Below the pieces are notes generated by a model. That model saw only the letters and a program-made list of their open reading frames with translations, searched no databases and was not told the DNA's origin. Source: Lobosporangium transversale (Eukaryota > Mortierellomycota > Mortierellomycetes > Mortierellales > Mortierellaceae). Taken from it: a stretch of 64,000 bases of DNA. Below, one piece after another: positions 23,500 through 34,552 of the stretch (position 1 is the stretch's first letter; each line of letters begins with the position of its first letter). The translations under genes and the position numbers were made by a program. Where the stretch lies: positions 744,001-808,000 of the forward strand of contig NW_019028991.1 in NCBI RefSeq assembly GCF_002105155.1. The letters run 5' to 3'.

Positions 23500-23776
23500 G
23501 CTTTTATGTTATTTTTTTTTTCTTCTTTTCGACAGAATAGTCCTGGGTGATAATGTAGTAATGTAGATAACTAGTAAGGAAGAAAAATAGTGATGATAAT
23601 AGTATCGAAGCGTCCCAACTGCAATGTGGTATGATATGGGATGTACCAAGATGAAGGAAATGTTTTAATAAAAAAAGAAATATGATGCAGATGTCAGTGT
23701 TTAAAAAAAATGTAAAAAGTTTGCAAAAGAGGACCTCTAATGAGAAGTAGGACTAAGAAAAGAAGAAGGAAAGGAG

Positions 23777-23812
<36 letters not shown>

Positions 23813-25173
23813 CAGAGAAGAATGAATATGAGAATGAAAATGAAAATGAGAGAATGAAAATAAAAATAAAAAGAGAGAGACAAGATAAACAGTTCAGTCT
23901 AATGCTATTGCTTTTAAAGTAATAATAATAGAATAATAAAGGAACAGAAGAATCCTTGCTAATTTACACACAAGTGATCGAGCAGCACAAGAGTGACACT
24001 CTAACCAAGGTAAATAATCTGTCTATGAATAATAAATAGCCAACATCCCTTTTTCTCCAGAGCTTGACGCCTTACTCCACCACGTTCAATACGCCATGCT
24101 TCCTCATGTGAATGCCATTAAAAGCCTTTAAGACGTAAAAAAACAAGGCTTCAATCAATAGACGAATTAATGTCTGAAAACGTCATTTGACAAGCAAAAA
24201 AGTCTAATTAAGTCGCGTGCTCTTGTCAATCAGATCCTGCATGTTACAGATACACCATATAGGAAACATCTCTGCTGCCTTGCGCTACTCTAGTCGGCTT
24301 TGTATGAATGACTCATTTTCTACTTGCTTTTCTATTTATCAAGAGCCTTAATAATAACACCAAGCCTAGAGTCCTGATCCTTTTTTTTTTTTTTTTTGTA
24401 TATTTTTAAACAAATGAACATTTATATAGCATGAGCCCTAACTGGAGATTGAGCGAGAGGTAGGAATTAAAGAGTAGGAGAAGGTGTAAGTGTAGGAGTA
24501 GTAGGAAGGGCTAATGGAAATGAAAGATTTTTTATGTGCATTCTCAAACCCTACCACCATTTCCTCTCAAGCAGAGAGCACTTCCTAATACACTCAAAGG
24601 CGGATGTAATGCGATGTTGCCTCTGTAATAAAATCTTGGTTTGGTGGCATGAAGCTTTCTCCGACAACCTACAGCCGGCTGTGCATCAGTCGATCAAATA
24701 ATTTTACTTGCATGAGGCTGAGCTCTAAAAGCACGTACAAATCACACGTGTACTACATAAAGTAGGCTCAATTGATCATTAACAAACCAATGAAAATTTA
24801 GTAAGGACGCCCACAGTGCTTTATCCTATAGCAAGATAGCAAGGGGGATTATTTCAATGAAGTATACTTTGGCTTTCTAATGAGGTAGCAGCCGGAACAA
24901 TTACGAGTCCATGGGAGCACAACCAGCTTTGATGGGATCTGTAGCATCTTTAAAAGAGTTGAGCGCATTTATCTCTAAGGTACATGTGTTGTCTCTGATT
25001 GGTTTCGATCTATTGCTTTGGGTTATGAATAGGGTTTTCTATATGGCCATAAGTGAAGTCTTTGCCTTATTGTTAAGAAATGAGAACACAGATTTGAGAT
25101 TTGGGCCACTTCCTCGCACCCTTCTTGGCGACATGTACAGGAAACATAGCTGTCAAGCGTCAAATGTGCTTGA
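23500..25173. other. Intergenic: SAPS promoter and TF 3' flank
   Basis: 1.67 kb. It contains a poly-A run and a (GAATGA/GAAAAT)-type purine repeat (23,755-23,890) and a poly-T run at 24,381-24,398. A plus-strand open frame of 88 codons at 24,911-25,177 has no recognisable domain and overlaps the stop of the next gene. I do not call it as a gene. Confidence 0.4.
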
Positions 25174-28100
25174 CTAAACTGACTGGCGGTGAAGTATTCC
25201 TATCGGATCGACCTGCGATAGCACTATAGTCTCAATCGGGTCCAGTCTTAGTGCCTCTGGTACATCCAAAGGATTCGTAAAAATTTTTTGTTGGTGCTGT
25301 TGCTCGTGCCCTTGCTGCGGGACGGATCCTCCGAAAGTGATTGCTGTTAGCGCTATTGCTCTTGCGATGTGCGTCTGCCATAGAGCACTCAATCCGGCAG
25401 AGTCCTGATCATTCGTAACTTCGGGAAGCGGTATTGAGAAGCCACCATAAGGATGGCGAAGTTGGATCGAAGGTGCAGCGGTTGGGCCATCCTTTGCCAT
25501 TTTTGCAATCTGGGCAGCTTCATAAATATTTCCGGCTGTCATAGATTGTAAATGAGACATATCCATAAAAGGTACCGCAAGACTTGAAACATCGGTTGGT
25601 GCCGCCATCTCTGATGGAAGTGGGTTTGCCTGGCCAGCAAAGACGTCTAGTGCAATAGCAACCAATGACTCTGCCGCTGGGAATGTCTTTACAAAATCAA
25701 TACCAGCCTTGATGATCTTTGAAAGCCCCGCATGAGTTGCTTCTCGAGCGCTTAGCGTTGGGGTGATAGCATTATGAGCATGCACCGTCCCTGCAGCCAA
25801 GAGGCATTCTATGCCATAATAGCAGGTTTCTCGGAGTTGTCCGTGGAGTATAAGCGAATCTGCAATGTGGCAAATATTGGTGGCAGCAGTAATGCAGATA
25901 TTACGGGATGAAGCTAAAAAATTAGCGTTGAGTAAAGCAGAATTGACAGGCCGTAGATATGGCCGATGAAGTATTGTCAGGCATGTATAATAAAACATGT
26001 GCATGAGGGCAATGGCAGGCGAAGGTGGAAGATTGGAACCTGGCATCGTAGTATAGGGCGTGTAGGCGAGTTCGCTAGGCAAGGAGACAAACCACGATAT
26101 CAATTTGTGATGAAGCTGTGGCAGTTGAGTCCTTGAGGCTTCAGCCAAGAATGAGCTATTAAGCTCAGCCTCAATACAGTGCATTGCGTTGAGGATATCC
26201 TCCATCTGCATCAATAACTTGACGGACCAGAGGAAGCAGCAAGAGATCATATGCTCTGACCCATAAGGATACTCGTCGATATCTTGGCCATACATCTCAT
26301 AGACCCAGTCACCTGAGGGCATTTCAACGTTGAAAGTTCCATCGCGTAAGCCGATCGGGCGTCCGAGGATGCCACTACCGATGCGATCTGTTATATAAAG
26401 GATCCACCAAGTGCGTTTTCTGGCTTCCGCTTGCTCTGGTTCCTCAGGATGCGCATCTCTACGATGTAACCCGATATCCTAGGGCCGCCCACACAATTGA
26501 ATTTGTTTAGGATACCTTATTATGATATAGGCTGTAGCTACATCAGAATTAGCACCAAGGACTTACAAGAGCAACACGCGTCGCCATCCCCGTGTATAGC
26601 CACCCTCCTGAATAATTGCCAGCGGTATATTGATAGTGTGACATCAACAGCAATGCCTGCACAGTGCTGATACTCGAGATGTGGTAGGTCTCATCCAAGA
26701 TGAGCTTAGCTCTATTGAAATACTTTATGGAATCTTGTTTGGTTTCTGTGGCGTCCGAAAAACAACATGCATTACAGAAGATGGCATTCAAGACTAGGAT
26801 CTGTGCGAGGTTGAGCCGCTTTTGGCGGTGATCCTGCATAAAGGTCTGACGTATGAATATTGGAAAAACAGGGTACATATACCGAAAATACAGGTCCAGT
26901 AGATATTCCATCTCCACAGTAGAAGGCAGCTCGCGTTCACTTGTCATTTGAAGCGAATGCAGCCAGATATCGCTGTCATTCAAATGCACTATAGGCATAG
27001 GATCTATAAAGAGAAAAAAAAAGATGACATCAGTTTGTGTGGAATAGTGCTTTACAGTGAGGTTATTTTAAATGCAAAGACACGTACAAAGCCCATGGCG
27101 GTACCGGTTACTTAATTGGCAGACATAGAAGCCGGAACTGCTTCCATGGAAGCTATGTTATATTAGCGAAATGAATTGGTGCTTTTTAAAACAATTGGTA
27201 GCCAAGCATAGCCTTACAAAAAAACAACAACTTACTGCTGACCATGACCATCGAGGCTCATTGTACTGAGCATTGACTTGTACTCGCCTTCCTTTTCTGT
27301 GGCGTTTAAAGAGCTCTGCGACTTCAAAACCGGGGAGGGTGTAGCCAGGCTTGAATTAACCCCTTGTTGATTTTGTGAGGGACTCATGTTTCGTTCCAAG
27401 CCTATTACCCTATCGCTTAGCTCTGTCTGTCTCTGTGCATCCGATTGTAGCTTTGTTGGTGAAAGTGGTAAACTGGCTGGCAAGGAGGCGGAGAATAGAG
27501 AGGATTTATCATGGATTATAGGTGATGAGACCAACGCAGGTTGGCCAGCAGTCATGAATCCTTCACTTCTAGGGCTTATGCTGTGGGTCTCAGCTGCTCC
27601 TAGTGGTATTGGTGGGTCCAAATGGGCTCTTTTATTGGAAGAGCCATCTTTCGTGTTAAAGTGTAGAGGCATGCTCGTAGCGATACATGGGCTACCATCA
27701 TGACTAAGGGGAACAGATGTTGGTCTGTAAAGGCTCTGTTGGAATGAGTATGGTGATGAAGGGTTAGGGCTTTGACTTGAATAACTTGTCAGGCTACTTG
27801 TAGATGGGCGGCGATATAGAGGGGTATCTGTCGAACGGCCTTGCTTTTGGTCAGTTGCTTCGTCGCCAGAGAAAGAGAAGACATAAGATGCTGATGTGCT
27901 GTGATCACAATGGTAATAATGAGTATCGACATGATGGGGATGGCTCTGGGCACGATAATGTCGGTTGTAGCAAGAGTCGGGTGAAGGAGTACATTGATAG
28001 TGATGGCCCTTATGGGCTGTCAGGTAACAACGTTGTTGCTGAATTATATTAGGTCCGAGAGAAGAGTATGGTATCGAGGCCATAGACTTGGATCTGGGCA

Positions 28101-28278
28101 AGTCTCCCGTATTATTCGATCTGAAGAATAATACCTCATCTACAATACATTCGAGCTTATGTGAGACACATCGGGCGCAATTAGGAGTGCCTGTGCATCG
28201 AAGCTTCTTTTTGCGGCAGTGAATGCATGCTGTGCCAGCTTTAAGGCGCTTTTGTCTAATAACCTGGTGCTGTGTCAT
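25174..28278 (-). CDS. Zn2Cys6 transcription factor with Fungal_trans domain
   Basis: Four exons (28278-27236, 27152-27088, 27003-26567, 26478-25174) give 949 residues. Near the N-terminus is a binuclear zinc cluster: ACIHCRKKKLRCTG, then PNCARCVSHKLEC, six cysteines in fungal-specific spacing. A Ser/Pro/His-rich linker follows. The small second exon encodes FHGSSSGFY, the segment that normally precedes the fungal-specific regulatory domain. That domain runs from YLLDLYFRYMYPVFPIFIR through ALLLMSHYQYTAGNYSGGWL, DIGLHRR and RKRTWWILYITDR. The protein is expected to be a nuclear DNA-binding regulator that recognises CGG-type sites. Its target pathway cannot be read from the context, since the neighbours (SAPS gene, transposon) give no hint. 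Confidence 0.92.
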
Positions 28279-29117
28279 TTTAGGGGGAGTGAGTGAATGA
28301 TATATGAAAAGCTAGTCAGGCTAAAGAAGGGGTAATAAAGCCAACGTGCAAGGAGGAGCTGTGGATGAATATGTAGAATAAAATATGGTAAAAGAAAAAT
28401 TTAAAATCTTGAAATGTGAATGTCTTTAATAGTAATTGTAAAGAGACACGTATAAATAGCATGACAGAAAATAGTGCCTGTAGAGTAATACGGGCACAAA
28501 AGCGGTAAAGGCGCGTACAGTAAGGGAGGGGAAGGATGGGAAGAGTTAAGATAAAAAAAGAAAGAAAATAATGCAAGCTTTATATCACTCCACATTCCGT
28601 TGTGCCGTTATAGAAGAATGAACAACGGAACATGGAGAGGGCTCGACCGCATTGAAGACTGTACTTTTTAGCGTGGTTCATTTTCCTTTATTTTGCATTA
28701 AAAGTCTCTCAGATCGAGGCATGATCACAAATGATGCATAGTTCCTATGCAGTGTTAAGTTTTCGGCTCGCAGCGTGTCCTTATATTCGATACACTGAAT
28801 AGGCACTAATTAAGTAAAAAAAAGGAAAAGGAGAAAGGGCGTTAATTACATGGCCATGTTCTATGAGCATTTGTATGCATGTGGGGCTGCTTTTGCCTTT
28901 ATCCTGCACCTCATTGTTGGTGTTTGCTCACACTATGTTTGTGTATGGGGGTTGGCATGTATTTGATAAAAAGTGGGCATTATGTATTACAAAAAAAAAT
29001 GCGTCAAGGCGTCACCGTACTTTATAATTTTGGCTCGGAGAGGCATTGGATTAATTTGATGAATCAGAAACATTGCCGAAGTAGGCGCTCATTTAAACAA
29101 ACGTTGACATTTTCCTG

Positions 29118-29152
<35 letters not shown>

Positions 29153-29772
29153 CAAAGGAGACTTTATACGCGTACGAATTACTTAATAACTTAATAGTGG
29201 TTAAGCTTCAGTCCGCTAAGAGCTGTATTAATATTATCGAACCATACACTGAACATAAAAGCGCTTTTGTTAAACCCTTTTAGTATAAATATACTATGCA
29301 TATCAAAGTATTTTTTTTAGCCAACAAAACTAGGACACTGTCGCTCTTTCTCTTGTGGATTCGTCTATAATACTTTAAGTCTAACGGAAAGACTACCAAG
29401 CCTTTCGTACTTCTTGTTACTCCTCATGAAATAGAGAAAGAGAATGTTTCGATTTGAAAAAATGAGGACCTTAAAAGCTACAAAACGTCAACGACTAAAA
29501 AAGTTGGGCTCCATCTTTTTTTTTTTTTTGACGAAGAAAGAATGTTGATGCAACCCTGAAAGAGCCGCCAAATATTTTATTACAAATAATATGCATAATT
29601 TATTGGTGGGACTGACGCAAACCAGTTTTTTTCATAACATGCATTTGTATGTACAACAGTGGAGTGCAAAGTGCACTGTCTTCCAATATCCCTTTAAACC
29701 TTTTTTTCCCGATTATTCCCATGAAAGAAAGAACGTTTGAACGTGTTTTAAGTGTTTACTATCTCCCTGTTA
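28279..29772. other. TF upstream region and left flank of the transposon
   Basis: About 1.5 kb without a supported gene. It includes a poly-A run at 29,121-29,150 and ends with the TA dinucleotide (29,771-29,772) that borders the large transposon. Confidence 0.4.
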
Positions 29773-30004
29773 GGGCTGTTTCAACAGAGTCCTCTTGAGT
29801 TTTGATAAAAATCCGAAGCCACGATTGGCTTAGAGCAGAATTCAATTCAAATTTTTTATACTTTCTATTCAATAACTCTGGCCTATCAGCTCTCATTCAC
29901 GTACGCTATGGATCCTTTTTGGTGAAAGGCATTCTTGTTTGACATATACGCCTAAAAAGGAAACTCTAAGCATCGTTTCATTTGACTCGTAAGCCACCTG
30001 CAAG
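29773..30004 (+). repeat. Left terminal inverted repeat, 232 bp
   Basis: Reverse complement of 37951-38182 with no mismatch seen. Preceded by TA. Similarity stops after the string ctgcaag. Confidence 0.93.
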
Positions 30005-30064
30005 GCATAGCGCTTTGCTCGTCACCAGCCTGACGAAATTCATGCTCTCCTTATTTTTTATATT

Positions 30065-30244
30065 TTAAAAAAAATTGAAGTCGAACAAACCACAGGAGAA
30101 CAGATTTTCTAAGTCGGAATTGGCTCTCTGTTTTAAATTTTAAGTCCTTTGGCGTGCGAATTAGGGTCAATTCCCTGGGGTGTGTGCGGCTTAGAAAAAA
30201 GAGAGCTATTCTCCTGTGGTTTGTTCGACTTCAATTTTTTTTAA
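30065..30244. repeat. Foldback hairpin element near left end
   Basis: A 180-bp stretch bounded by perfect 36-bp inverted arms (30065-30100 and 30209-30244; core gaagtcgaacaaaccacagg). Weaker pairing continues inward (ttttctaagtcg against cggcttagaaaa). It lies between the left TIR and CRN1. It may be a nested MITE or a subterminal part of the big element. Confidence 0.85.
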
Positions 30245-30964
30245 ATTTAAAATAAGACAGCCACATTGCCCTGCAGCACGCGCGCATGTACATGAATTTC
30301 GTAAAAAAAATGCTCTGTGGAGAAATGGTCCGACCAGATTATGACTGCGCGCCTAAAAGTCAAAACCTCTTCTAGAACGCGTCGACCACTGCTTTTTCGG
30401 TTAATTTTTGTACGAATAGAGCTTTAATAGCTAGGCCATATAGGGCGGAAGAGCAGCCACTGTAAGCTTCAAATATTGGAAGAGACAAATCATTACAACT
30501 GTGTGCTTCCAAGGCCTATGTCCTTCATATTTGCTCGAAAAAGGGTCATTGGCGACCAACCCGCGGTTTCAACCTTCTTTCACATCTGTATGTTCTTTCC
30601 TTTTAAAGGGCAGTAGAATCCACAAGCGCGCACTTGTATGGCTTTGTTAAGCGACAAATTAAAACGCAAATAGGATAATACTAATGCTGCGAAGCTCGGG
30701 CCCATACATTAGTAGTTAGAGGCCAACATTGGTCATCGAACTCCTTGGTGGGAATAACCACGTTGAAAAGCGAGCATGCTGCGTACTTCTTGACATGCAA
30801 CGGATGTATCGTATTGAAGGTGTCAATTGTGAAAACAGATATACATTGATGTATGTTTTGTCACTTTATTGATTTTGTGAAACTATGCAAAATGAGGAAC
30901 ATACGGAGATGGAAGAAAACTGGGTATGGACAGACACAAGACGACATCTCTTATTTCACCCTTC
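30245..30964. other. Transposon left subterminal non-coding region
   Basis: About 720 bp inside the transposon between the hairpin and the CRN1 stop codon. I see no open frame or repeat of note. Confidence 0.4.
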
Positions 30965-32433
30965 TCAGGGTGCACAAATGTGGTTACTTGCAGAATTGTT
31001 GTTGTGTGTTTTAATCCTCTTCACCTGATGAATGCTATCGCTGACCATATTGCCGAGGGCCCAGTGCAGGAAACTGAGCACTTTTTTTGAGTAGACTTCC
31101 CAATCATCCAAGTCAAAGACCGAGGGAAATCGTTGGGTCTTGAACATCGTCCTCTCAACGGCGCTATCATCACCCACAAAAACCGTGCATTCGACCAAGA
31201 TCCAGTCAGCCAAGTTCGTAACAATACCATACATAGTATAAGATGTCCTGTTCTGGGTCCCCTCTTGTCGGATGCGCTTCATGATCGCGGCATGAAGCTG
31301 GAAGGCATTCTGTGATACTCCCCCCCTTACATCGGTGTGCTTGACCTCCACAATGCCACACAAGGCGTCTTTGGTGGCTTCTGCTATTATGTAGTCAACG
31401 ACACCGTTTCCGTGGACGCTCTGGAGTGGAAACTGTGTGCCAAGACGAACTTGCCCCTCGTAGAGAGCGGCGGCGTGCGCAAGGAACACTCCTACATACA
31501 ATGAGGCTCCTAGCTCGCTATCAGGTCTTCCGATTGTTTGAACGATTGGCTTGAGAGCTATCGAAAGGGCTTCACTCGCAGCATCTTGTTTTTCTGATGA
31601 AGACAGCACGCAAATCATGTTATCCGCGCCTGAGATACAGTCCTCGCCGAACCTTTTCAAGAGATCTTGGCGACCTAGTTTAGAAAAGGGCCTCATTGGT
31701 GCACCAATATCTATGTTGAGATACTTCAACCTTGCTTTGTATGCTCTAAGAGGATTGACCGTAAAGACACATCAGAGGAGACAGGTTCTACTGGGTTGCC
31801 GTCAGAAATGATGGAGATAGTTGACGTCTCGCAAACCTCGACATTGGCTTTACGAAGATGCGTTTGAAAAGCCAGCAGAGTTGATCCTCAATCTCGACTG
31901 TCCACTGGACTTCTTGCTTGATCCATCCCTTTATCAGGATCGTAAAGACTATCGGACCAGAAGTAACAGTAGCTAGAATTAAAAACGTTTGTAAGCAAGG
32001 TGATGAAAGAGTTTTAGAGGGGCAGAGTATGGCCCAGTTTTTTTTCTTTCTTTAGCTTACACCGATGGGCCTTCGCAATGACGATAGATGGTCTGCCTTC
32101 GAGGTCGGGTAGGTAGGATCTCAACAGTTCGAAAGGGCGCATTAGTGTTTCCTCGGTCTGTTCCTCCAACACAACAGGCACATCATAAGAGAGACCATCC
32201 ATCAACTTGGGACAGAACCAGAGGTCAATGCTGTTTGGATCACCATCATCTTCTCCGAAGTGAGAGAGCGCAACACAAATATTTCTCTTAAACAGCATCA
32301 GGCTATTATTCAAAAGCACTTGGACTTGAAGGGCATCGCCAATCTTTTTGCCATTGATAGCACAGAGAATGTCTCCAGTGGTTGGCGTAATTGATGGAGA
32401 TGGAGAAGGATAGCTATCAGGATTTTGTGCCAT
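30965..32433 (-). CDS. CRN1: Crinkler-type protein with PD-(D/E)XK-like C-terminus
   Basis: Three exons (32433-32061, 31972-31792, 31745-30965; the second intron is only 46 nt) give 444 residues. The start is the ATG of MAQNPDSYP; a GTG further upstream is in frame but not used here. The N-terminal part (ILCAINGKKIGDALQV ... DLWFCPKLMDGLS ... RSYLPDLEGRPSIVIAK) has the layout of the ubiquitin-like header of CRN proteins, ending in the xHIxVxxx-like strand. The C-terminus carries HGNGVVDYII (about 296), GIVEVKHTD (about 316) and VSQNAFQLHAAI (about 328): D, E-x-K and Q in the order of restriction-endonuclease-fold nucleases known from CRN effectors. I see no P-loop in the middle. It is paired head-to-head with CRN2, which shares the same C-terminal layout. 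Function as an effector or as transposon cargo is inference. Confidence 0.68.
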
Positions 32434-32662
32434 TTGGGGGGGTGGGAAAAAAGAGGTTTCAGGTTTCACAAAAAGATGGACTAAGGAAAGGTGCTCTTTT
32501 TTTTTGACTACGGCGCGTGAATTAAATATTAGACAGAAACATCTCAGTCGTGCAACGGTGCAATCAGGACTGGAATGCTCAAATTGTATGGAAAAACAAA
32601 AATCAAGAACGCGTCTCTTCTTTCTTCATTAACTCCACCCTTGCTGACCTCAACTCTCCACC
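32434..32662. promoter_or_regulatory. Divergent promoter between the two CRN genes
   Basis: 229 bp between the two start codons. No clear TATA box is seen. Assigned from the head-to-head layout only. Confidence 0.4.
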
Positions 32663-34084
32663 ATGCTTTCACTTTCCTGCATTTTCAATAATAACCCTGC
32701 TTCTTGTACTGTCTCGGTCATAATTTCTCCAGAAAGCACCGTCTTTGATCTCCGCAATGAACTGCGTCAGTTGATGCCTGAATTATGCGACATTGACCCA
32801 AATCTCTGCGCACTTTGGAGGTTGTGCATTCCAATATCCGGAAACAAAGTCTCCATTGAAAACGTCTCTACTAAGATAAAAATGAATCTGCTGGCAGAGC
32901 TCGGTGAGGTATTCCCTCAAGACTCCTCAGAGGATTTAATACACGTCCTAGTAGATATCGTGAGACCAGGTAAGCAAAAGGGTTCTTTATTACTTAAAGC
33001 AGCGATGGCCAACCTCTCTGACTTTGCCTTTTACTTCATTAGAACCCAGTTTACGTCTGAATATGACTCTTAGAACAGATCCAAAAAAAAACCCCCAATG
33101 GAGCGGTCTCTTAAGCACTATCACCCAAGCCATCCTTATTGATGCGATTTGCGAAGAATATCCCAACATGCCAAGAACACCAAACCCACCTCGAATCATG
33201 TTGTACCCAAGCACCGACAACCAAAGTAGTACTCCCATTCCAACTCTTATTGAATCTGATCCGCAACTAAAATCTAGGCTTAGCCCTCTTATTGTGGATG
33301 GCGCCATCAATGTGGTCATTGGTCTGGCTCTGGAAAAACACATCTCGTCTTACCCGTAGAAGAGGCCAACGCCATCTTTGGGTTCGCTCCCAGGCGGTAC
33401 GGGATACTGGACCCGAGCAATTGCTTAGAGCAATGCGAAAGCATGGGCCCAATCAAACCAATGTCAACTCGAAAGACGGGTGTAGCCTACTTTAACAATC
33501 TGGTGACAGAGTTAGACAGCAGAATCAGCACATGTACAGCCTCTCCGGTTGGGAACGACGCTCATCTCTTTGTGGCACCATATATCCATCATGCTGTTTC
33601 ACTTTACACAGATCATCTCCGAATACGATCCGGCATAAAAATCGATTCACATCAAGGACAGGGGGAAGCTCATTACTTGATAGAGCCAAAGTCGTCTGAG
33701 CATAGCTCATGCAAAGTAGTAGTGACTGTGGACACGGAGTCGCATCTCGAAAACGCCGTAGCCCAGAACATGGTTCTTCTTCATGGAATGCTAACGAATG
33801 AACAAGAAAAACTTCGCTTTTCTAGAAAACGCAAAAGAGATGCTGAGGATGCTAAGCCTGAGATCTGCTATGGTGTTGTATCTGACGCAGCCATATGGTA
33901 CTTCACCGAGTGCAGACTAGACTCTTCGCATTTGCCAGTGTTTAAAATATCACAGTTGCCTATTAGAGGTATGGGGATTTTATACAATAGCAAATGGAAA
34001 CCACAAGCAAAAATAGTTCTAACCAGTTTAGCTTGGCTCCTTGATAATTGTGTGAATAATAAGGAACGCAATTTGTGTGAATAG
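32663..34084 (+). pseudogene. CRN2: Crinkler-type NTPase/nuclease-like protein, frameshifted
   Basis: Exon 1 (32663-32969) encodes a clear CRN header: LSCIFNNNPASCTVSVIISP, then DPNLCALWRLCIPIS, and ELGEVFPQDSSEDLIHVLVD, the usual 'LW...P.....VF......H..V' pattern. Exon 2 starts at 33043. At about 33,317 the frame breaks. The open frame ends at a TAG (33357-33359), while the frame one base away reads a Walker-A-like GSGKTH and continues open to the stop at 34084. The C-terminal part parallels CRN1 (FVAPYIHHAVSLYTDH; VAQNMVLLHG; ICYGVVSDAAIWYFTECRLD), but the positions of the D and E-x-K residues read HYLI and VTVD, so the nuclease core looks lost. A single sequencing error could explain the frame break but not the changed core residues. 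Header + P-loop + nuclease-like domain is a known CRN architecture. Confidence 0.62.
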
Positions 34085-34212
34085 TAAAAAGAAACGCAAA
34101 AAAGAATAAAGAATTGTTTTTGTTTTGTTAGTGGGCTCTTGATGATCTTTTTGGAATTGTTTTTCGAGAGGAAAATATTATTTTCTGCATTTATTGTTGT
34201 TGCCAGATGGAA

Positions 34213-34310
34213 CTTTTTATTAAGGCCCTGTCATGATCCTTATACAGTGTTCTGACTTTATGAATAAGAAAGTGCCCCTGTGGCGCACTCCCAAGCCTTG
34301 GTACGTAACA
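34213..34310 (+). repeat. Dispersed repeat copy shared with 46.3 kb
   Basis: About 100 bp (ttttattaaggccctg ... ttctgactttatgaataag ... ccttggtacgtaac) align by eye to 46,310-46,409 in the same order with many substitutions. It lies between CRN2 and the tail of the transposase. Confidence 0.6.
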
Positions 34311-34552
34311 ACGACAAATGCTTTAGAAAAAAGCTATATATACCATGCATTGAGAGGTCACACATGGATTGAAGAGCGACGAGCGGGAGATACCTTCATT
34401 TGATGCATCGAGCCGATAATCACGCCTTGTGCCATGGGTCTGCAGGGCGTCGCGTTGGAATGGTACCAAAGGGGAATTTACCACCATGTGGCAAAGGCAG
34501 TTCTGACCAAGGTAGCATTTGTGATAATGCAGACTTGGGCGACAAAAATTGC

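Noticed and set aside
24911..25177. 88-codon plus-strand open frame
   Set aside because: No domain or conserved-looking motif, and it overlaps the stop of the transcription factor gene antisense. Chance is likelier.
31792..31972. Apparent in-frame TGA in CRN1 (reading ...YFWSDSLYDPDKG then a stop)
   Set aside because: That frame is not the one set by the splice phase. Donor 32,060 and acceptor at 31,972 put the exon in another frame, which is open and joins the last exon through a 46-nt intron.
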